A DNA stretch of 64,000 bases from Rhododendron vialii (lineage: Eukaryota > Streptophyta > Magnoliopsida > Ericales > Ericaceae). The stretch's first letter is position 1. Every line of letters starts with the position of its first letter. The notes under the pieces were generated by a model. That model saw nothing but the letters and a program-made list of their open reading frames with translations. It had not been told where the DNA came from and made no database searches. The translations under genes and the position numbers were made by a program. The stretch covers positions 14,236,001 through 14,300,000 of the forward strand of contig NC_080560.1 of assembly GCF_030253575.1 (NCBI RefSeq), read 5' to 3'. Shown piece after piece: positions 22,401 through 33,515 of this stretch.

Positions 22401-25400
22401 TCTCTTCTCTCTTGCCTCTCATCTCTGTCGCTGTATGTACAGTATATATATATTACATACTGTGTATATACAGTATACATATTACATATATATATCTCCT
22501 CTCTCTCTCTCTCTCTCGTCTGTTTTTTTTTATTTAAAAAACAGTCAGTCTGACTGAGACGGAAACCCTTATTATTTGGTTTTTTTTAAACAGTACATGA
22601 TGGATTCTATTGTTACTTTAATCATTAATTGAATTTTAAGAATGAAATTATATATATAAGCTTACTCTATATATATACATATATACAATATATATAATAT
22701 TTTTTATTTAATTTTATATTCAATGTATCCCCAATGTATCGTATCCTACTTTTTGGAAAATCCACGTATCCGTATCTTGTATCCGTATCCATGCTTCTTA
22801 GATACTGACGTATCATAAGCATACCTGTCCCACAACTGTTACTAAGGGGAAAAAAGCAATCTCTTTCTAGGTTGGGGCAGTTTTATACAAGTGACAGTGG
22901 AGCAATATTCATGCTTAATGGGGCAGTTTTACGGGCCTCCCTTCGAGCTTACTAAATTGTGACGGAATATAGATACTCCTACAATCTGCTGACAGCATAA
23001 TACAGAAAGGCCCAGACTCCTAGAGGCCAGAATACTCCAAAACTAAAAGAATAAAAGATCCCGTCTACAACACCACAAAACCCAAACACCAGCTAACACA
23101 ACTTTTCAATATTTAAACTGCAAAATGAAATGCTAAACCCAGGGAAAGTAGCCTAACCTTCACAGAAGATCCTTGCAAATCAGATGCTTGTTTTAAACAT
23201 GATGACTTTGAGATCCCCTCGATAAAACTAGAACCCCTAGCACTGGTTGAGGTCTTCGCCGAACTTGCACAGGCATCTGTCATGGGAACATCCTGATCAG
23301 AGGCACTGGGCGGCCCATTTTCTTTTGCTGAAAATCTTTCAGAAATATGTTCCAAAGCAGAGGTAATGTTCTGTAGAAGCCAATCATGAACTTCTGTCGC
23401 AGGAACAGGAGCAGCAGGCATGTCGGGATCTGAATTAGCAAAAAAAGGTGCAGCCTGGGTCAAGAAAATTCTTTCTGATCCCTTTTCACCAAAATAAATG
23501 AGGAATTCAAGGTGCTTGAACTTTTCCATTGTCAAGACCTGGAAATGAGGACAAACCAACATCAGAGCAAGGAAATAAAACACAACCTTCCACCACATAC
23601 AAATTGCAAACTAAACCATTGCAATGGAACATCGATTTATAAGTGGAAGTGAAACTTCAAAACCAACAAGTGGTCATAAAAAAAGAGCATTGATCAGGCC
23701 TAAAGGTAATAGAACTGCAATGCATTGCAAAATGGAAAGTGTTATTGACGTCAAAGCCAGTACACAGTGCCTACCAGAAAAAGTTCGTGAAATTGAATTT
23801 ATTTAAAAAAAAATTACCAATGACCTAAATACCAAAAAACAAAACAAAAAGGTATAGCAAATGTAAGCAAAAATATGACCAACCAGACATTCTTCGCTTT
23901 CTCCTTCCACAGAATCAGCCAAAAGAGAGATGATGTTGGCAAGATGCTTCTGTAAATAGGATAACTGATGAGTCTCGTCATCAGATTGTGATGGCATAAA
24001 GCGGCGGCTATTGCTACGCACAAGCTGCAAGGGATTGAAAGGTTAGCTTACAGTATGCTAAGTACCGAGGTTCTAAAACCCAATATGGTTACGAAACATA
24101 AAGGTTAAACAAAACCAGACAATTGAAATCTAGCAAATACTCTTCTTCAGGCTACAACATGTCAACATCAATTTTACTCCCTTCAACGCCGTGATCAACA
24201 AGTAGCAAAGTTCCTAAGAATGATTTTCAACTCGACTCGGCCATGACCAATATCAAATAATCCGTAGCCCACTTTGGAATAGATTGATCTCTTCAATAAT
24301 GCCTTGTTCATACATATGCAAAAAGGCCAAAAAGTAGTTCAAATAAACCTATTCAGAGGCAGAGCCAGGATTTTGTCCCGAGGAGGGCTGATCTAAGATA
24401 CATATTTTCACCTGGTTCACTGATTGTATCACATAGCTTATTTACTCTAATAAACTACATTGGGTACGGGAATTACTTTGAATCAATGCAAGAACAATTA
24501 TATGAAATACATTTTGGTAAGGCAACTAAAACACTCACGTACTTAACTTTTTTGTCGCATAGAAATTGAGAAAATGTTAACGTAAATTAACTTGACTTTT
24601 TGGCTAGATCACACCAAATTTTATTAGACTATAAGAGACTAATGTACTACTTATTATATCAATACTACTCAAAATTATCTATGCATTAAAGTTGGGTGAG
24701 GCCCCTGCCGGCCTAACACAATTGAACAACCAATCTCACACAACAATCACAGATGGATGCAGGATTCTAACCATGGGCCAAATGAATACAGGATGGTGGA
24801 ATGTACCGAAGTGACGGATACTACTTATGTGGGTGGGTGTGTGTATGTGTGTGTGTGGTGGTGGGGGGGGGGGGGGTGGGGGGGGGGGGGGTGTGCGGGG
24901 GGGATGGTCGGTTATGAATTGGGATTGACGAACATAAATAAGTAGAACCAAGTTATGAAGAACACTACTTAGTAACTTGAAACTATCTATTAAGGCTTAC
25001 AAACATAGTAATACTAGCATTTTTAAAAGTTTTGGAAAGGCAGTCCATCCATAAGAGCATCTACAGCCTTACCGTTTTTGTTTTACTTTTACTCAAAATT
25101 TAAGTAAACCCCCCTAAAATCCGCCCCACTCCTTGTCTCATACCTATAACAAACTGAGTTCTACACAAATTTATACTCAAATCAAGGGACTAGAGAGACT
25201 CAAATTTTGCAAGGCTGTTTTCCCACCCAAATGTATAACGGCGCCATTAATGAAGCTTTTACTCAAATTTGTGCTTAATTTGGGGTTGCCCATTGGAGTG
25301 TTATTCATTACAAATAAAGATTTTACTCAAATTCTTACAGGAATATGAGTAAGGCCGGAGATGCTCCAATTGGAACGCATACAACTAACCAAAAATTCCA

Positions 25401-25970
25401 ATGAGCAATTACTCCCCCTCTCAAATTCAAGAATCCATCTCATACAATTCACCACGAAATCGACAGCATTGTACTATAAAACCGATAATTAACCACCTGC
25501 AACGGCGAAAGAGCCGACAAGTACCCATCGAAAGCAGAGGTCGACGGCCACACATCGGCCACCGCGGCCGAGTCCTTATGCGTCCTCGGCAGCAGCCTCT
25601 TGTATGACTGAATATACAAAAACAATATCAAGTCATCCACGTCCGCCCCGACCGACTCGACATCGTCGCGGTCGGAGCAGAGCACGGCGGCGAGGGTGTC
25701 GAGGACGAGGCGGGCGTGGTCGAGGGAGATCTGGAGGGTCTCGGCGACGGCGGCTGAGTCGACCCGGTGAGTCTGGGAGTGAGTTTGCGTGGATCGGAGG
25801 AGGAGTTTCTGTTTGAGTGGGGCTAGGGTTTGGGTGCCGTCGGTGAAGATGAGCTTCGGGATGGGGATTAGGCCGTGCTCGAACGGCTCGCGCCGAGGGT
25901 GTACGTATAGGTGAGGCGGCGGCGGTGGTGAGGGTGGAGGTGGTGCTGGAGGTTCGGTGGAGTCGGACAT
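16476..25970 (-). CDS. TBCCD1: TBCC domain-containing protein 1-like (C-CAP/cofactor C-like)
   Basis: Nine exons give 564 residues: 25497-25970, 23884-24024, 23158-23538, 21350-21454, 20603-20743, 18633-18836, 18259-18351, 17992-18103, 16476-16519. All are GT-AG and in frame. The start is MSDSTEPPAPPPPSP, with a proline-rich lead. The TBCC/C-CAP parallel beta-helix spans roughly residues 333-440 (YATIYGCSDATIVLGAVGK, VRVEHCERVHVIAAAKRIC, NCRECVFFLGVNQRPLIVGD). The C-terminus is WLYASGNIRQLYCLQGD, identical in kind to plant homologues. Tubulin cofactor C and RP2 use an arginine finger in a QxxR-type turn; here the matching turn reads AAAKRICIANC and the finger does not seem conserved, so GAP activity is doubtful (inference). 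In animals and algae the family organises centrosomes and spindle axes; the plant role is unsettled. Introns are large and loaded with repeats. Confidence 0.93.
16857..17824. mobile_element. Pack-MULE in the last intron of TBCCD1
   Basis: The ends are long inverted repeats of about 80-100 bp starting GGGCAAAGTCCACTTTGACC; the right arm, reverse-complemented, gives the same start and continues through CGCCATGTGCGGATACC and TTCAAAAGTGAGCACA. The flanks are CTTCATTTG (16848-16856) and TTTCATTTG (17825-17833), a 9-bp target duplication with one mismatch, diagnostic of Mutator-like elements. A 54-bp piece of the left arm is duplicated in tandem near 16918-17025. No transposase is present. The interior carries a gene fragment (17209-17490). 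It lies between exons 8 and 9 of the host gene. Confidence 0.88.
17209..17490 (+). pseudogene. Captured VID27/CYPRO4-like gene fragment
   Basis: Three consecutive pieces, each in a different reading frame, match the N-terminal region of plant VID27-like (CYPRO4) proteins in the right order: KLYLHIGVNTPRAK..VPDKLT (from 17209), then HWVLKVGSKIRATVS..MQLKMFGDQRRIDF (from about 17330), then VSNGVWALRFFSDEEYRRF (to about 17490). At least two frame changes separate them, so the fragment cannot make the original protein. The family is named from remembered homologues; its function is poorly known (vacuolar import/degradation-related in yeast). The fragment runs antisense to the host TBCCD1 gene. 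The probable source is an intact VID27 gene elsewhere in this genome. Confidence 0.8.
22026..22797. repeat. TIR-bearing repeat in TBCCD1 intron 3
   Basis: The left end GAAGCATGGATAC matches the reverse complement of the right end (GTATCCATGCTTC). Inside both ends are degenerate repeats of GTATCCGATACG-type words. The middle has CT microsatellites (22336-22520) and TA-rich sequence. No target duplication was confirmed and no protein is encoded. Confidence 0.6.
24857..24907 (+). other. G-homopolymer tracts, strong G-quadruplex candidate, in TBCCD1 intron 1
   Basis: Two runs of 14 or more G separated by single T, preceded by (GT)n and GGTGG, lie on the plus strand, which is the template strand of the TBCCD1-like gene. 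Such runs are also prone to assembly and length errors. Confidence 0.85.
25055..25366. mobile_element. Small TIR element (MITE), about 312 bp, in TBCCD1 intron 1
   Basis: The left end GAGCATCTACAGCCTTAC pairs with the reverse complement of the right end, GAGCATCTCCGGCCTTAC. The ends belong to the GAGCATC family seen elsewhere here. The flanking trinucleotides (TAA and CAA) are not identical, so the target duplication is not clean. Confidence 0.65.
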
Positions 25971-25976
25971 AGCTGT

Positions 25977-25978
<2 letters not shown>

Positions 25979-26006
<28 letters not shown>
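25979..26006. repeat. (GA)n tract just upstream of the TBCCD1 start codon
   Basis: The repeat begins 8 bases upstream of the ATG and is followed by further GA-rich sequence to about 26060. It lies in the likely 5' UTR, as a CU repeat in the mRNA. Confidence 0.9.
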
Positions 26007-26010
<4 letters not shown>

Positions 26011-26286
26011 GATCGCTGAGAATGAGTGAGAGAGAGAGGGAGGGAGGAGGAGAGAGAGTGGTGAACAATGATAGGATGAGGTGGGGCTCAGGGAACTCGA
26101 CACGTGGTCAAGTGTGGTTTGCGGATCTCATGAATCTCTTTTTGTAGGCCCACCGTTAATGCTGACTTGTAGTCAACGGATATGAGAAGTTATCTCCTGC
26201 AGTTCGTGGGTTTGTTTTTGAAGCATAAGGATAAGGATGTGCCTTCAAACAAATTTTTTAAGTTGATTTAATACTCCATTAGACAC

Positions 26287-26396
26287 TGATTTTGGCACTT
26301 CACTTTTAATCAATAGCAATTCCTTTTTTTTTACTTTCACATAATTAACACACAAAGTGGAATGTCATTGATTAAAATTGGAGTGCCAAAATCAAT
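26287..26396. repeat. Short foldback element
   Basis: TGATTTTGGCACTTCACTTT at the left is the inverted counterpart of AAATTGGAGTGCCAAAATCA at the right, with a loop of about 45 bp. This is a compact inverted-repeat MITE form. Confidence 0.65.
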
Positions 26397-27365
26397 TTCC
26401 TTAGGCTTTGTTCTTTTCCCATCTTTGAGAAAAATATTTGTCTCCCTCTATGGTTCTCAATAACTTTCTCTATCTATTTCTCTCCACTTATTACATCAAA
26501 AATAATTTAATATTTTGCAAAATTTATCTTTGAAAAGAAGATATAGTAAATTGTTAAGTTGTTTGGGCTAAATTCTCTCTTTGAGAGGTTTTTTTTTTAT
26601 ATTTCATGGTCGAAATTTTTTCATTTTTAGTTTGTTATTTGGCTTTTTTATTCTCTCATCGATCCTAGCGATATTATATCAATATTTGACCTAAATCTAG
26701 TAAAAAATTTCAAAAAAACATACCAAAAAGTCCTTAAAAATTAAGCCGGCCAAAGGCTCTTTACACATAGCCCAAATATATATACTCATTTAGCGACAAA
26801 ATTAAAGTTCCTTCGCCACTTTTTCGTGACCAAATATATACTTTTTTGTAGTACAAAGATAACCTTACTTTGTGGTTGGAAGGTTCTATTAATGCCTATT
26901 TTGAGCTCTTTATTTTGATGATTAGAGAGCCATTTATGTTGTAGAGCGCTTGAAAATATTAATTATGTCAAAACTTCTATTGATCGGATATCATTTGAAC
27001 TTTGATGTATTTTCTAAACGCATGTATATTGAGAAAAATGAATTCTTAAATAGCATAGGATTTACTTTTAAAGGTCAAAACCCATTTATTTTTTGTGCAT
27101 TATAAAATCATATCAACCAATATCCAATCAAAATAAGTTTCTCTAGGCTGGGTCAATATTCTCAATGAGTTCTAAAGTACAAACGATTTCTATCATTAAA
27201 GTGTGTGAGTATATATGCTTGGAGAGGGGGCAAAAAGCTCAACTGGATCGTCCAGTCCCAAAATGAGACTAAAATATGAGTTTTACGAAAAAGTATGATT
27301 TCAACTTCATGTATATTTTTCAAAAGAAATTAAGAAAAACGTCTACCATTGTTTACATAAAGGAA

Positions 27366-27371
27366 GAGAGA

Positions 27372-27409
<38 letters not shown>

Positions 27410-27510
27410 TCTCATAATATGGCTTCAACATTCCATAAGCGAGAGAGAGAGAGAGAGAGAGAGAGCGCGCGCTCATAATATGGCTTCAACATGCATTCCA
27501 TAAGCTGGAA
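27366..27510. repeat. Duplicated unit containing (GA)n and a unique word
   Basis: The word CTCATAATATGGCTTCAACA followed by (GC)ATTCCATAAGC occurs twice, about 61 bp apart, each time preceded by a GA tract (27366-27409 and 27441-27465). This looks like a tandem duplication in which the microsatellite was part of the unit. Confidence 0.8.
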
Positions 27511-28606
27511 TAATTGGCTTATTGACTGAAATCTGTACTTAAAAAGGGAGAACGCATGATATGGCTTCTTCAACCACATCATGAGTGCTTGGTTTGAAAT
27601 TTCGTGTTACAGTAGTACTGTATCCTTTATTCAAGTGAGCATATGCATGCATGTTGGAGATCAGGGAAAAAAAATACAAAGACATATGCATGTATGAAAG
27701 ATATTATATGTGTTCAGAAATTTGCGTGAAAATTAAGGGAAATTTTCTAAATTCTTTTTTTTCATAGATATATATAGTAGCTTGGTCCTAGTTTTAAACT
27801 TATTTTGCATCTGAAAATACATAAGAAGGGTCAAATCTCTAATCCAAATTCATTATATATAGCATAACGTTTCCTTCAACCCACGAAAATATACGCCATT
27901 TTTACTGCATAGATAACACATTAACTAACGAATAAGCAATGCAGAATAGCATAACAAATCATATATATGCTGCTATTACACTTTAAATTAACCAAATTTT
28001 GTTAGAGTCGAGAATGCATGTGTTACTCTTTTGCGAATGCACGAGCGCGCAAGTGATTGCAGACGAAATTTTGAAACTCTTGCTAATGTGCTCATGTGAA
28101 ATCGAAAAATTTACTACATGCAAGAGCTTTGTTTGGTTGAGAGTTTAGTTTAGTTTAGTTTAGTTTAGTTTTAGTAGTGGGTGGAGAGAGAAATAGGGTA
28201 ATGATTGAAGAGAGATGTAATGATTGGAGAGAGATAGAGAGAGATAAAAAAGTAATAATTGGAGAAATAGGGTAATGATTGGAGAAAGAAGTAAGGTAAT
28301 GATTGGAAAACAAAACTAACCCAAGAACCGAACACAAAAATCTTTTTGACGCATCGTACGTAGTTGTGTGACGTGCGAAAAAAACTCCATTTTATTTTCG
28401 TGTTTGCAATTTTGGCCATATTTTATTTGGGGAGTTGATTTTCCCACTCATGTTTTTTGATATCCACGCTCTTTTATTTTTTATTTTTTAGTGTTGAAAG
28501 TGTGTGTATTTGTTTTTGCTAAAAAAAAAAAATGGAGTGTGAATACAATAAAGGGGAGTGTGAAAATCAGTTCCCTTTATTTGTTTCAAATGTATTACGC
28601 GCTTGT

Positions 28607-29342
28607 ATGGGTCCACAGTGATATAATCAAATTAAAAATGGATAACCAAAAGTTGACACATCAGCTTTTGATTATTCATTTAAGAGGTTGCTAAACTTAC
28701 CAATATTGAAGTTCACAATGGTCACTTTTAGTCTATAACCAAAATAAGGGGTCCACAACAATTTCACTCTCTCTCTCTCCCCCTCTGTTTCCTGCCATTC
28801 ACTTCTCTTCATTTACGTTTTTTTTGGGGCAAAAATATATCGATTCCCTCCCTTAATTTTGGGGAAATTAAAATCGGTGACTTCCTTCCCTCCTAGTATG
28901 ATTTTTTTTTTTGGGGGGAGGGAGATTAGAAACGGGAAGAATAATGAAATACCTTAATCCAGCGAATGAAATACCTTAATCCGGCGACGATAGATTGAAT
29001 GGAAGATGATCGAAAGATATGAACTTCACTTTTGGAGAGGAAAGAAAGAGAAATAGTTTGTGGGTAAAGTGGAGAAGATATAGAGTTAACGAAGAAGACT
29101 ATAAGAAAATATCAATTGAAACATGCATGTATACAAATTTTGGAACTAGTTAACTTATGTGATGTGGGGTCGACAAATTTTGATTATTGAAAAATGTTGC
29201 TAGTTTTGGTTATCCAAAGCCTAAAATTTAATTATTTCTAAAAATGTTGCTAAATTTGTTTATACTATTGTGAGCCATATTTTGCACAAACATTGTTAAC
29301 TTTAAAAACAATTGGCTTTTGATTATACCACTGTGGATGGCC
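28607..29342. mobile_element. PIF/Harbinger-like MITE (left neighbour)
   Basis: The right end, reverse-complemented, reads GGCCATCCACAGTGGTATAA. The left end GGTCCACAGTGATATAATCA is a diverged version of it. The interior is related, in inverted orientation, to the element at 29425-30511 (shared sequence near 28980-29160). TAA follows the right end. No transposase is present. Confidence 0.7.
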
Positions 29343-29352
29343 TAATAACTAA

Positions 29353-30943
29353 GAGTATCCGCAATGTAATAATCAAAATCAAAAGATTGTTAAAGTTAAC
29401 AATGTTTGTTCAAAAAAGTGCTTAGGCCATCCACAGTGGTATAATCAAAAGTCAATTATTGTTAAAGTTAACAATATTGGTACAAAAAATGGCTCACAAT
29501 GGTATAATCAAACTTAACAACATCCTTAGAAATAATCAAATTTTGGGCTTTGGATAACCAAAACTAGCAACTTTTTTCAATAATCAAAATTTGTGAACCC
29601 CACACCACATAAGTTAACTGGTTCCAAAATTATATACACGCGTATTTCAATTAGTATTTTCTTCTTCTTCTCTTCTTCACCTGTTTTATATTTTCTTCAC
29701 TTCAACCACAAACGTTTCTCTTTTTTTTTCCTCCAAAAGTGAAACTCATATTTCTCGATCATCTACAATTTAACCCATCGTTGTTGGATTAATGTATTTC
29801 ACTCTTCTTTTTCGTTTCTATTTTAGGCTGCATTCTTATGAACTTAACTTAAACTTAACTTAAATATGAAAATTGTCTTTATTTGAATTTTTTTAGCATT
29901 TGTTAGTTTTGCATCAAATTTTTATGGGTTATTAATTCGTCTTGACAAAAGAAATCGGAAAAGTAATTTTTTTTTTTTACTTTTACCCAATTATTTTGAG
30001 AAATAATCACTTTTTAGCAACAAAAAAAAATGATTTTTTCGACTAAAAAGTAGTTATTCTTTTTTTGTTCCTTCACCTATGGTTGAGTAAATGAAGAACT
30101 TTGCAAAAACAAAAGGAAGAATCTTGCCTTCTTTTCCAAATTCAAGAACACATCTGATTTTTTTAAAAGATTAAGAGAGTGGTGGATTTGTGATATAGGC
30201 TACATGAATAGGAAGAAAAAAAAAAGTTTTGGTGTTGTTTTGATAGATAACACTAGGAAGAACACCACATGTTTGATATATTTTTTCCCAAAAAAAAAAA
30301 ATTTAATGGAAGGAAGTGATAACGGAAAACAGAGGAGAAGAGAGAGATTGTGTGAAATTGTAGTAGACCTCTTATATATTTTGGTTATGGATTAGAAGTG
30401 ACCATTGTGAACCTCAACATTGTTAAGCTTAGCAACCTCTTAAGTGAATAATCAAAAGCTGATATGTCAACTTTTGATTATCCATTTTTGATTATACCAC
30501 TGTGGATGGCCTTACATTGTCATAACCAAACTTAGCAAAATCTTAACAACTCATCAAATTTTGAATAATCAAAACTAACTATCTTTTATCAATAATCAAA
30601 TCTATTAGTCCCCACATTTTCTTAATCAAGTACACCCATCATTAAACAAAACCTTCTCTCTCTTCTCTTCTCTCTCCCAAAAATGTTTTCAAAAAATAAT
30701 TTTTAAAAACTATTTTTTTTAGAAACTTAAAAAAAATGTTTTTCACTAAACTGTTTTTTTTTAAATTATTATTTTTCAAAAAAAACTATTCAAATTATTA
30801 TCACAGTTTTTTTTTTTTAGAATTTTGTCGTTTGAAAAGGTGATATGGTAAGTTTTAATTATCTAATTTTGATAAATGGATAACCAAATGGTGATATGAC
30901 AACTTTTGGTTATCTAATTTTAATTATTACATTGTGGATGCTC
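29353..30943. mobile_element. PIF/Harbinger-like MITE, outer host of a nested pair
   Basis: The left end GAGTATCCGCAATGTAATAA pairs with the reverse complement of the right end, GAGCATCCACAATGTAATAA. TAA lies on both sides (29350-29352 and 30944-30946), a clean 3-bp duplication. Its middle is interrupted by the element at 29425-30511, so the original length was about 500 bp. Confidence 0.78.
29425..30511. mobile_element. PIF/Harbinger-like MITE, inner insert
   Basis: Terminal inverted repeats of about 25 bp start GGCCATCCACAGTGGTATAA at the left and match perfectly at the right. TTA duplicates flank it (29422-29424, 30512-30514). At 1087 bp it is longer than a usual MITE but has no recognisable transposase. 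The near-perfect ends suggest it is the youngest of the three here. Confidence 0.85.
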
Positions 30944-30997
30944 TAATAATGACTTGTTTTTATCTTTCTTTTCTCGACGAACCTTTCTGTGAGAATA

Positions 30998-31573
30998 TGA
31001 CGCAGCGGAATTAACAAAGAGAGTAGTTGCGTACTAATCAAACGAATGATAGGTACTCGTAGCCACGAGCAGTTCTTGAATCTTCAAGAGAAAAAGACAA
31101 AATCTGAATATTATTGATAATAAGCTGCATAAACTCTAGGTTACAAACCCTTATATAGGCTGAAACCCTAGAAACCCTAAAAATAAACTTGGAAAATAAA
31201 AAGTCCCAGAATTTGGGGCTTTTCCTAAAATTGAAAACGGGAAAGAAAAACAAGACTTTCCTAAAAAGAATCAACTTAAAAGGAATTACAGTCTAAGAGT
31301 TATTAACGAAACAAATCTTTCCTAAAACAGCAAAATAACGCAATTGAATGCCTAAACGAATGAATTAGGCCGAAAAGCACCATCGATCATCAACTTAGGG
31401 TTATGAGTATTGATCGGAGCGTGAAAATAAGTCAGCCCACCAAGTTTGGGCCTATTCCGAGCTCGTCTGAATTTAACCAATTTGGGTAATCTGAAATTAA
31501 ACACCGTTTGGACTTTCGGAGCTTGGCTCGGTCCAGCTGATCATGGAATTGGGCCTCCACGTGTTCTACATCA
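30998..31573 (-). mobile_element. Solo LTR-type fossil
   Basis: A 576-bp block starts TG and ends CA, flanked by the 5-bp duplication GAATA (30993-30997 and 31574-31578). Copy B of the surrounding duplication lacks it. Read on the minus strand, the 3' end TTAATTCCGCTGCGTCA resembles Copia-type LTR ends. No internal retroelement region is next to it, so it is probably a solo LTR. Identical target duplications suggest a moderate or young age. Confidence 0.72.
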
Positions 31574-32395
31574 GAATATCTCTTCAGGATAAACCTTTCT
31601 GTGTGTGGATGGTACATATGTGGATTTGTTGAATTTGTCTTCGCGAATATTTTTATGAGAGTGCTTCTAACAGCATAAGTTACCAAAAGATCGAAGAAGA
31701 TCAGACTATTTTCGGAATTGTCTTCTGGGAAGCATTTTCTTGCATTCTAGTAGTATCAGGTTGGTTGGTACATCATTTTTAAACCAAAACAACGAAAACA
31801 TGGTCCACGTGACCAGTGTGGTTAATTAGGGCTTTTAATTCAACGACTTATGCCCGTTAAATTGCACGGAAAGAATAAGACAATTTACTTTTCCGTAAAT
31901 TTACGTGTATTCAGTTACCAAGAAAGTTATTAGACTCACTACTTGATCAGCTTCTCTACTGAAAAACACTTTCCTGCAAATTAGATTCTGCCAAGAGGGA
32001 GAAGGGAGGAATTTTTTCAATAATCATATTTTTAAATTTTAAGGTGAAAATTGGGTTATCACACAAGTATGGGTTCATAGTCAAATCCTTGGGGGTTTTA
32101 AGGGTTTTGTACAATAGTATCAAGAGCAAAATCTGCTCCAACCTCACCCTCTCATATTTCGGCACTCACACACTAGGGTTCTAGATTTATTCTTTCTAGT
32201 CTTAGGTTTTAATGCAAGAATCAAATAGTACAATAAGATCTAGGATTTTAATCTAGGTTTAGGTTTTCTTGGAGGAAAAGAATTTGTACTACAAATCTTA
32301 GTATTAACTACAAGATCAATTTCTAGATTTCTCTCCTTATTTACATGTACGTACTTGACATATCTCTCCCAAATCTCTCCTAGATTTCTCAAATC

Positions 32396-32447
<52 letters not shown>

Positions 32448-32806
32448 CAGTCCGGATCCAATGAGGGATCCCTCACGGTGCTACCGTGCGGGACTCCCCT
32501 GTCCCAATCTAATTGTGATGATCCAAGCCACTCAAAGTGATCAAAACGTGATTTTAAAGGTACCCGCTAGAAATCAGCAAAAAAAATGATCGGGAAGGGC
32601 TTGATACGAACAGTTTTTAATTGAACGGTTCAATAAAAAACTGCTCGGATCAAGCCCTTTCAGATCATTTTTTTTGCTGATTTCTCGCGGGTACCCTTAA
32701 AATCACGTTCTGCACACTTTGAGCGGCTCGGATCGTCGCAATTTGATTGGGAAAGGGGAGTCCCGCACCATAAGGCCGTGAGGAATCCCTCATTGGATCC
32801 AGACTG
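32448..32806. repeat. Long palindromic foldback element inside a TA microsatellite
   Basis: The arms are about 170 bp each. The left begins CAGTCCGGATCCAATGAGGG and the reverse complement of the right begins CAGTCTGGATCCAATGAGGG. Later shared blocks include GTGCGGGACTCCCCT and GGGCTTGAT(A/C)CGA. It sits between (TA)n tracts on both sides, consistent with insertion at TA. Transcribed, it would give a long hairpin RNA. Confidence 0.85.
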
Positions 32807-32918
32807 TGTATATATATATATATCAAGATCTCTCCTAGATTCACCCATATCCTTCCTGGATTTTTAGGATCATGAACCTAAGGCTAGGGTTCTATAATAG
32901 TTGAGTACAAGGATATTA

Positions 32919-33331
32919 GGCCCCGTTTAATAAACGGATTGGAGGTTGGGATTAGATTACTAAGGTGATGGTATTAGTAATTCTTTGTTTGGTTTCCAAA
33001 ATTGGTCCGAATTGGTAGTTCCATGGGATGAACAATCCGGCCCATAGGGGGTATTAGCAATACCCCTTGGGACTTGGTATTCGTTGTCCAATCCCAACCT
33101 CTTCTCATTACCAATCCCTTCTCATTACTAATTTCTTCTATCAATCCAATCCCATCCTCTAATCACATCTCAAACAAACATGATATTAATAATTCCATCA
33201 TCTAATCTCATCCCAAACAAACATACTCATTATCAATTCCTTCTCATTAACAATCCCTTCTCATTACCAATCACAATCCTAATTCCATCTCCTTACGAAT
33301 CTCATTCATCTATCACTGTTATCAAACGGGG
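32919..33331. mobile_element. TIR element with TTA target duplication, 413 bp
   Basis: The left end GGCCCCGTTTAATAAACGG and right end TTATCAAACGGGG are inverted partners. TTA lies on both sides (32916-32918, 33332-33334). The interior is repetitive CATTACCAATCCC-type sequence and non-coding. It fits a Tourist/Harbinger-like MITE. Confidence 0.7.
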
Positions 33332-33515
33332 TTAAGGTTCAAGATATGAAAAAATCCTATGATATCAAAGGGTTTTTAATGGCTAACTCGTAAAGTTAAA
33401 TTATAATAATACAATCACTTTAATAAATGATAAAATAATTTTTAGTAAAAGAATTATAATAAAATGTTTAATTTTATTCAAAAAAAAATTGACGTTAAAA
33501 TTTGGGTTGTTACAG

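Larger units (their letters stand above)
26007..28432. other. TBCCD1 promoter side and AT-rich spacer
   Basis: No gene was found. The proximal part carries GA-rich promoter sequence. Further right there is a short foldback at 26287-26396, a duplicated GA-microsatellite unit at 27366-27510 and a TTTAG pentamer array at about 28146-28172. The rest is AT-rich, without recognisable structure. Confidence 0.45.
28490..32015. repeat. Copy A of a local segmental duplication (expanded by insertions)
   Basis: The pieces 28490-28606, 30947-30997 and 31574-32015 match copy B (33516-34305) in the same order and orientation. Examples are GAAAGTGTGTGTATTTG, CTTTCTTTTCTCGAC and TTCGCGAATATTTTTATGAG. Copy A has been opened by MITEs at 28607-30943 and by an LTR at 30998-31573. 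No coding sequence is recognised in the duplicated unit. Confidence 0.85.
32016..33515. other. Repeat-filled segment between the two duplication copies
   Basis: This holds a perfect-looking foldback (32448-32806), a TIR element (32919-33331), CT and TA microsatellites and, at its right edge, GGGTTGTTACA, whose reverse complement TGTAACAACCC resembles the start of some plant LTRs. An old LTR remnant is possible, but its left boundary could not be placed. Confidence 0.4.

Noticed and set aside
24350-24715. AGAGGCAGAGCCAGGATTTT start as a possible transposon end in TBCCD1 intron 1
   Set aside because: The word is typical of a common plant repeat, but I could not find a matching inverted end or target duplication.
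32016-33515. LTR remnant ending in TGTAACAACCC on the minus strand
   Set aside because: Only one end resembles an LTR and the other border and target duplication could not be found; kept as a possibility in the spacer note.
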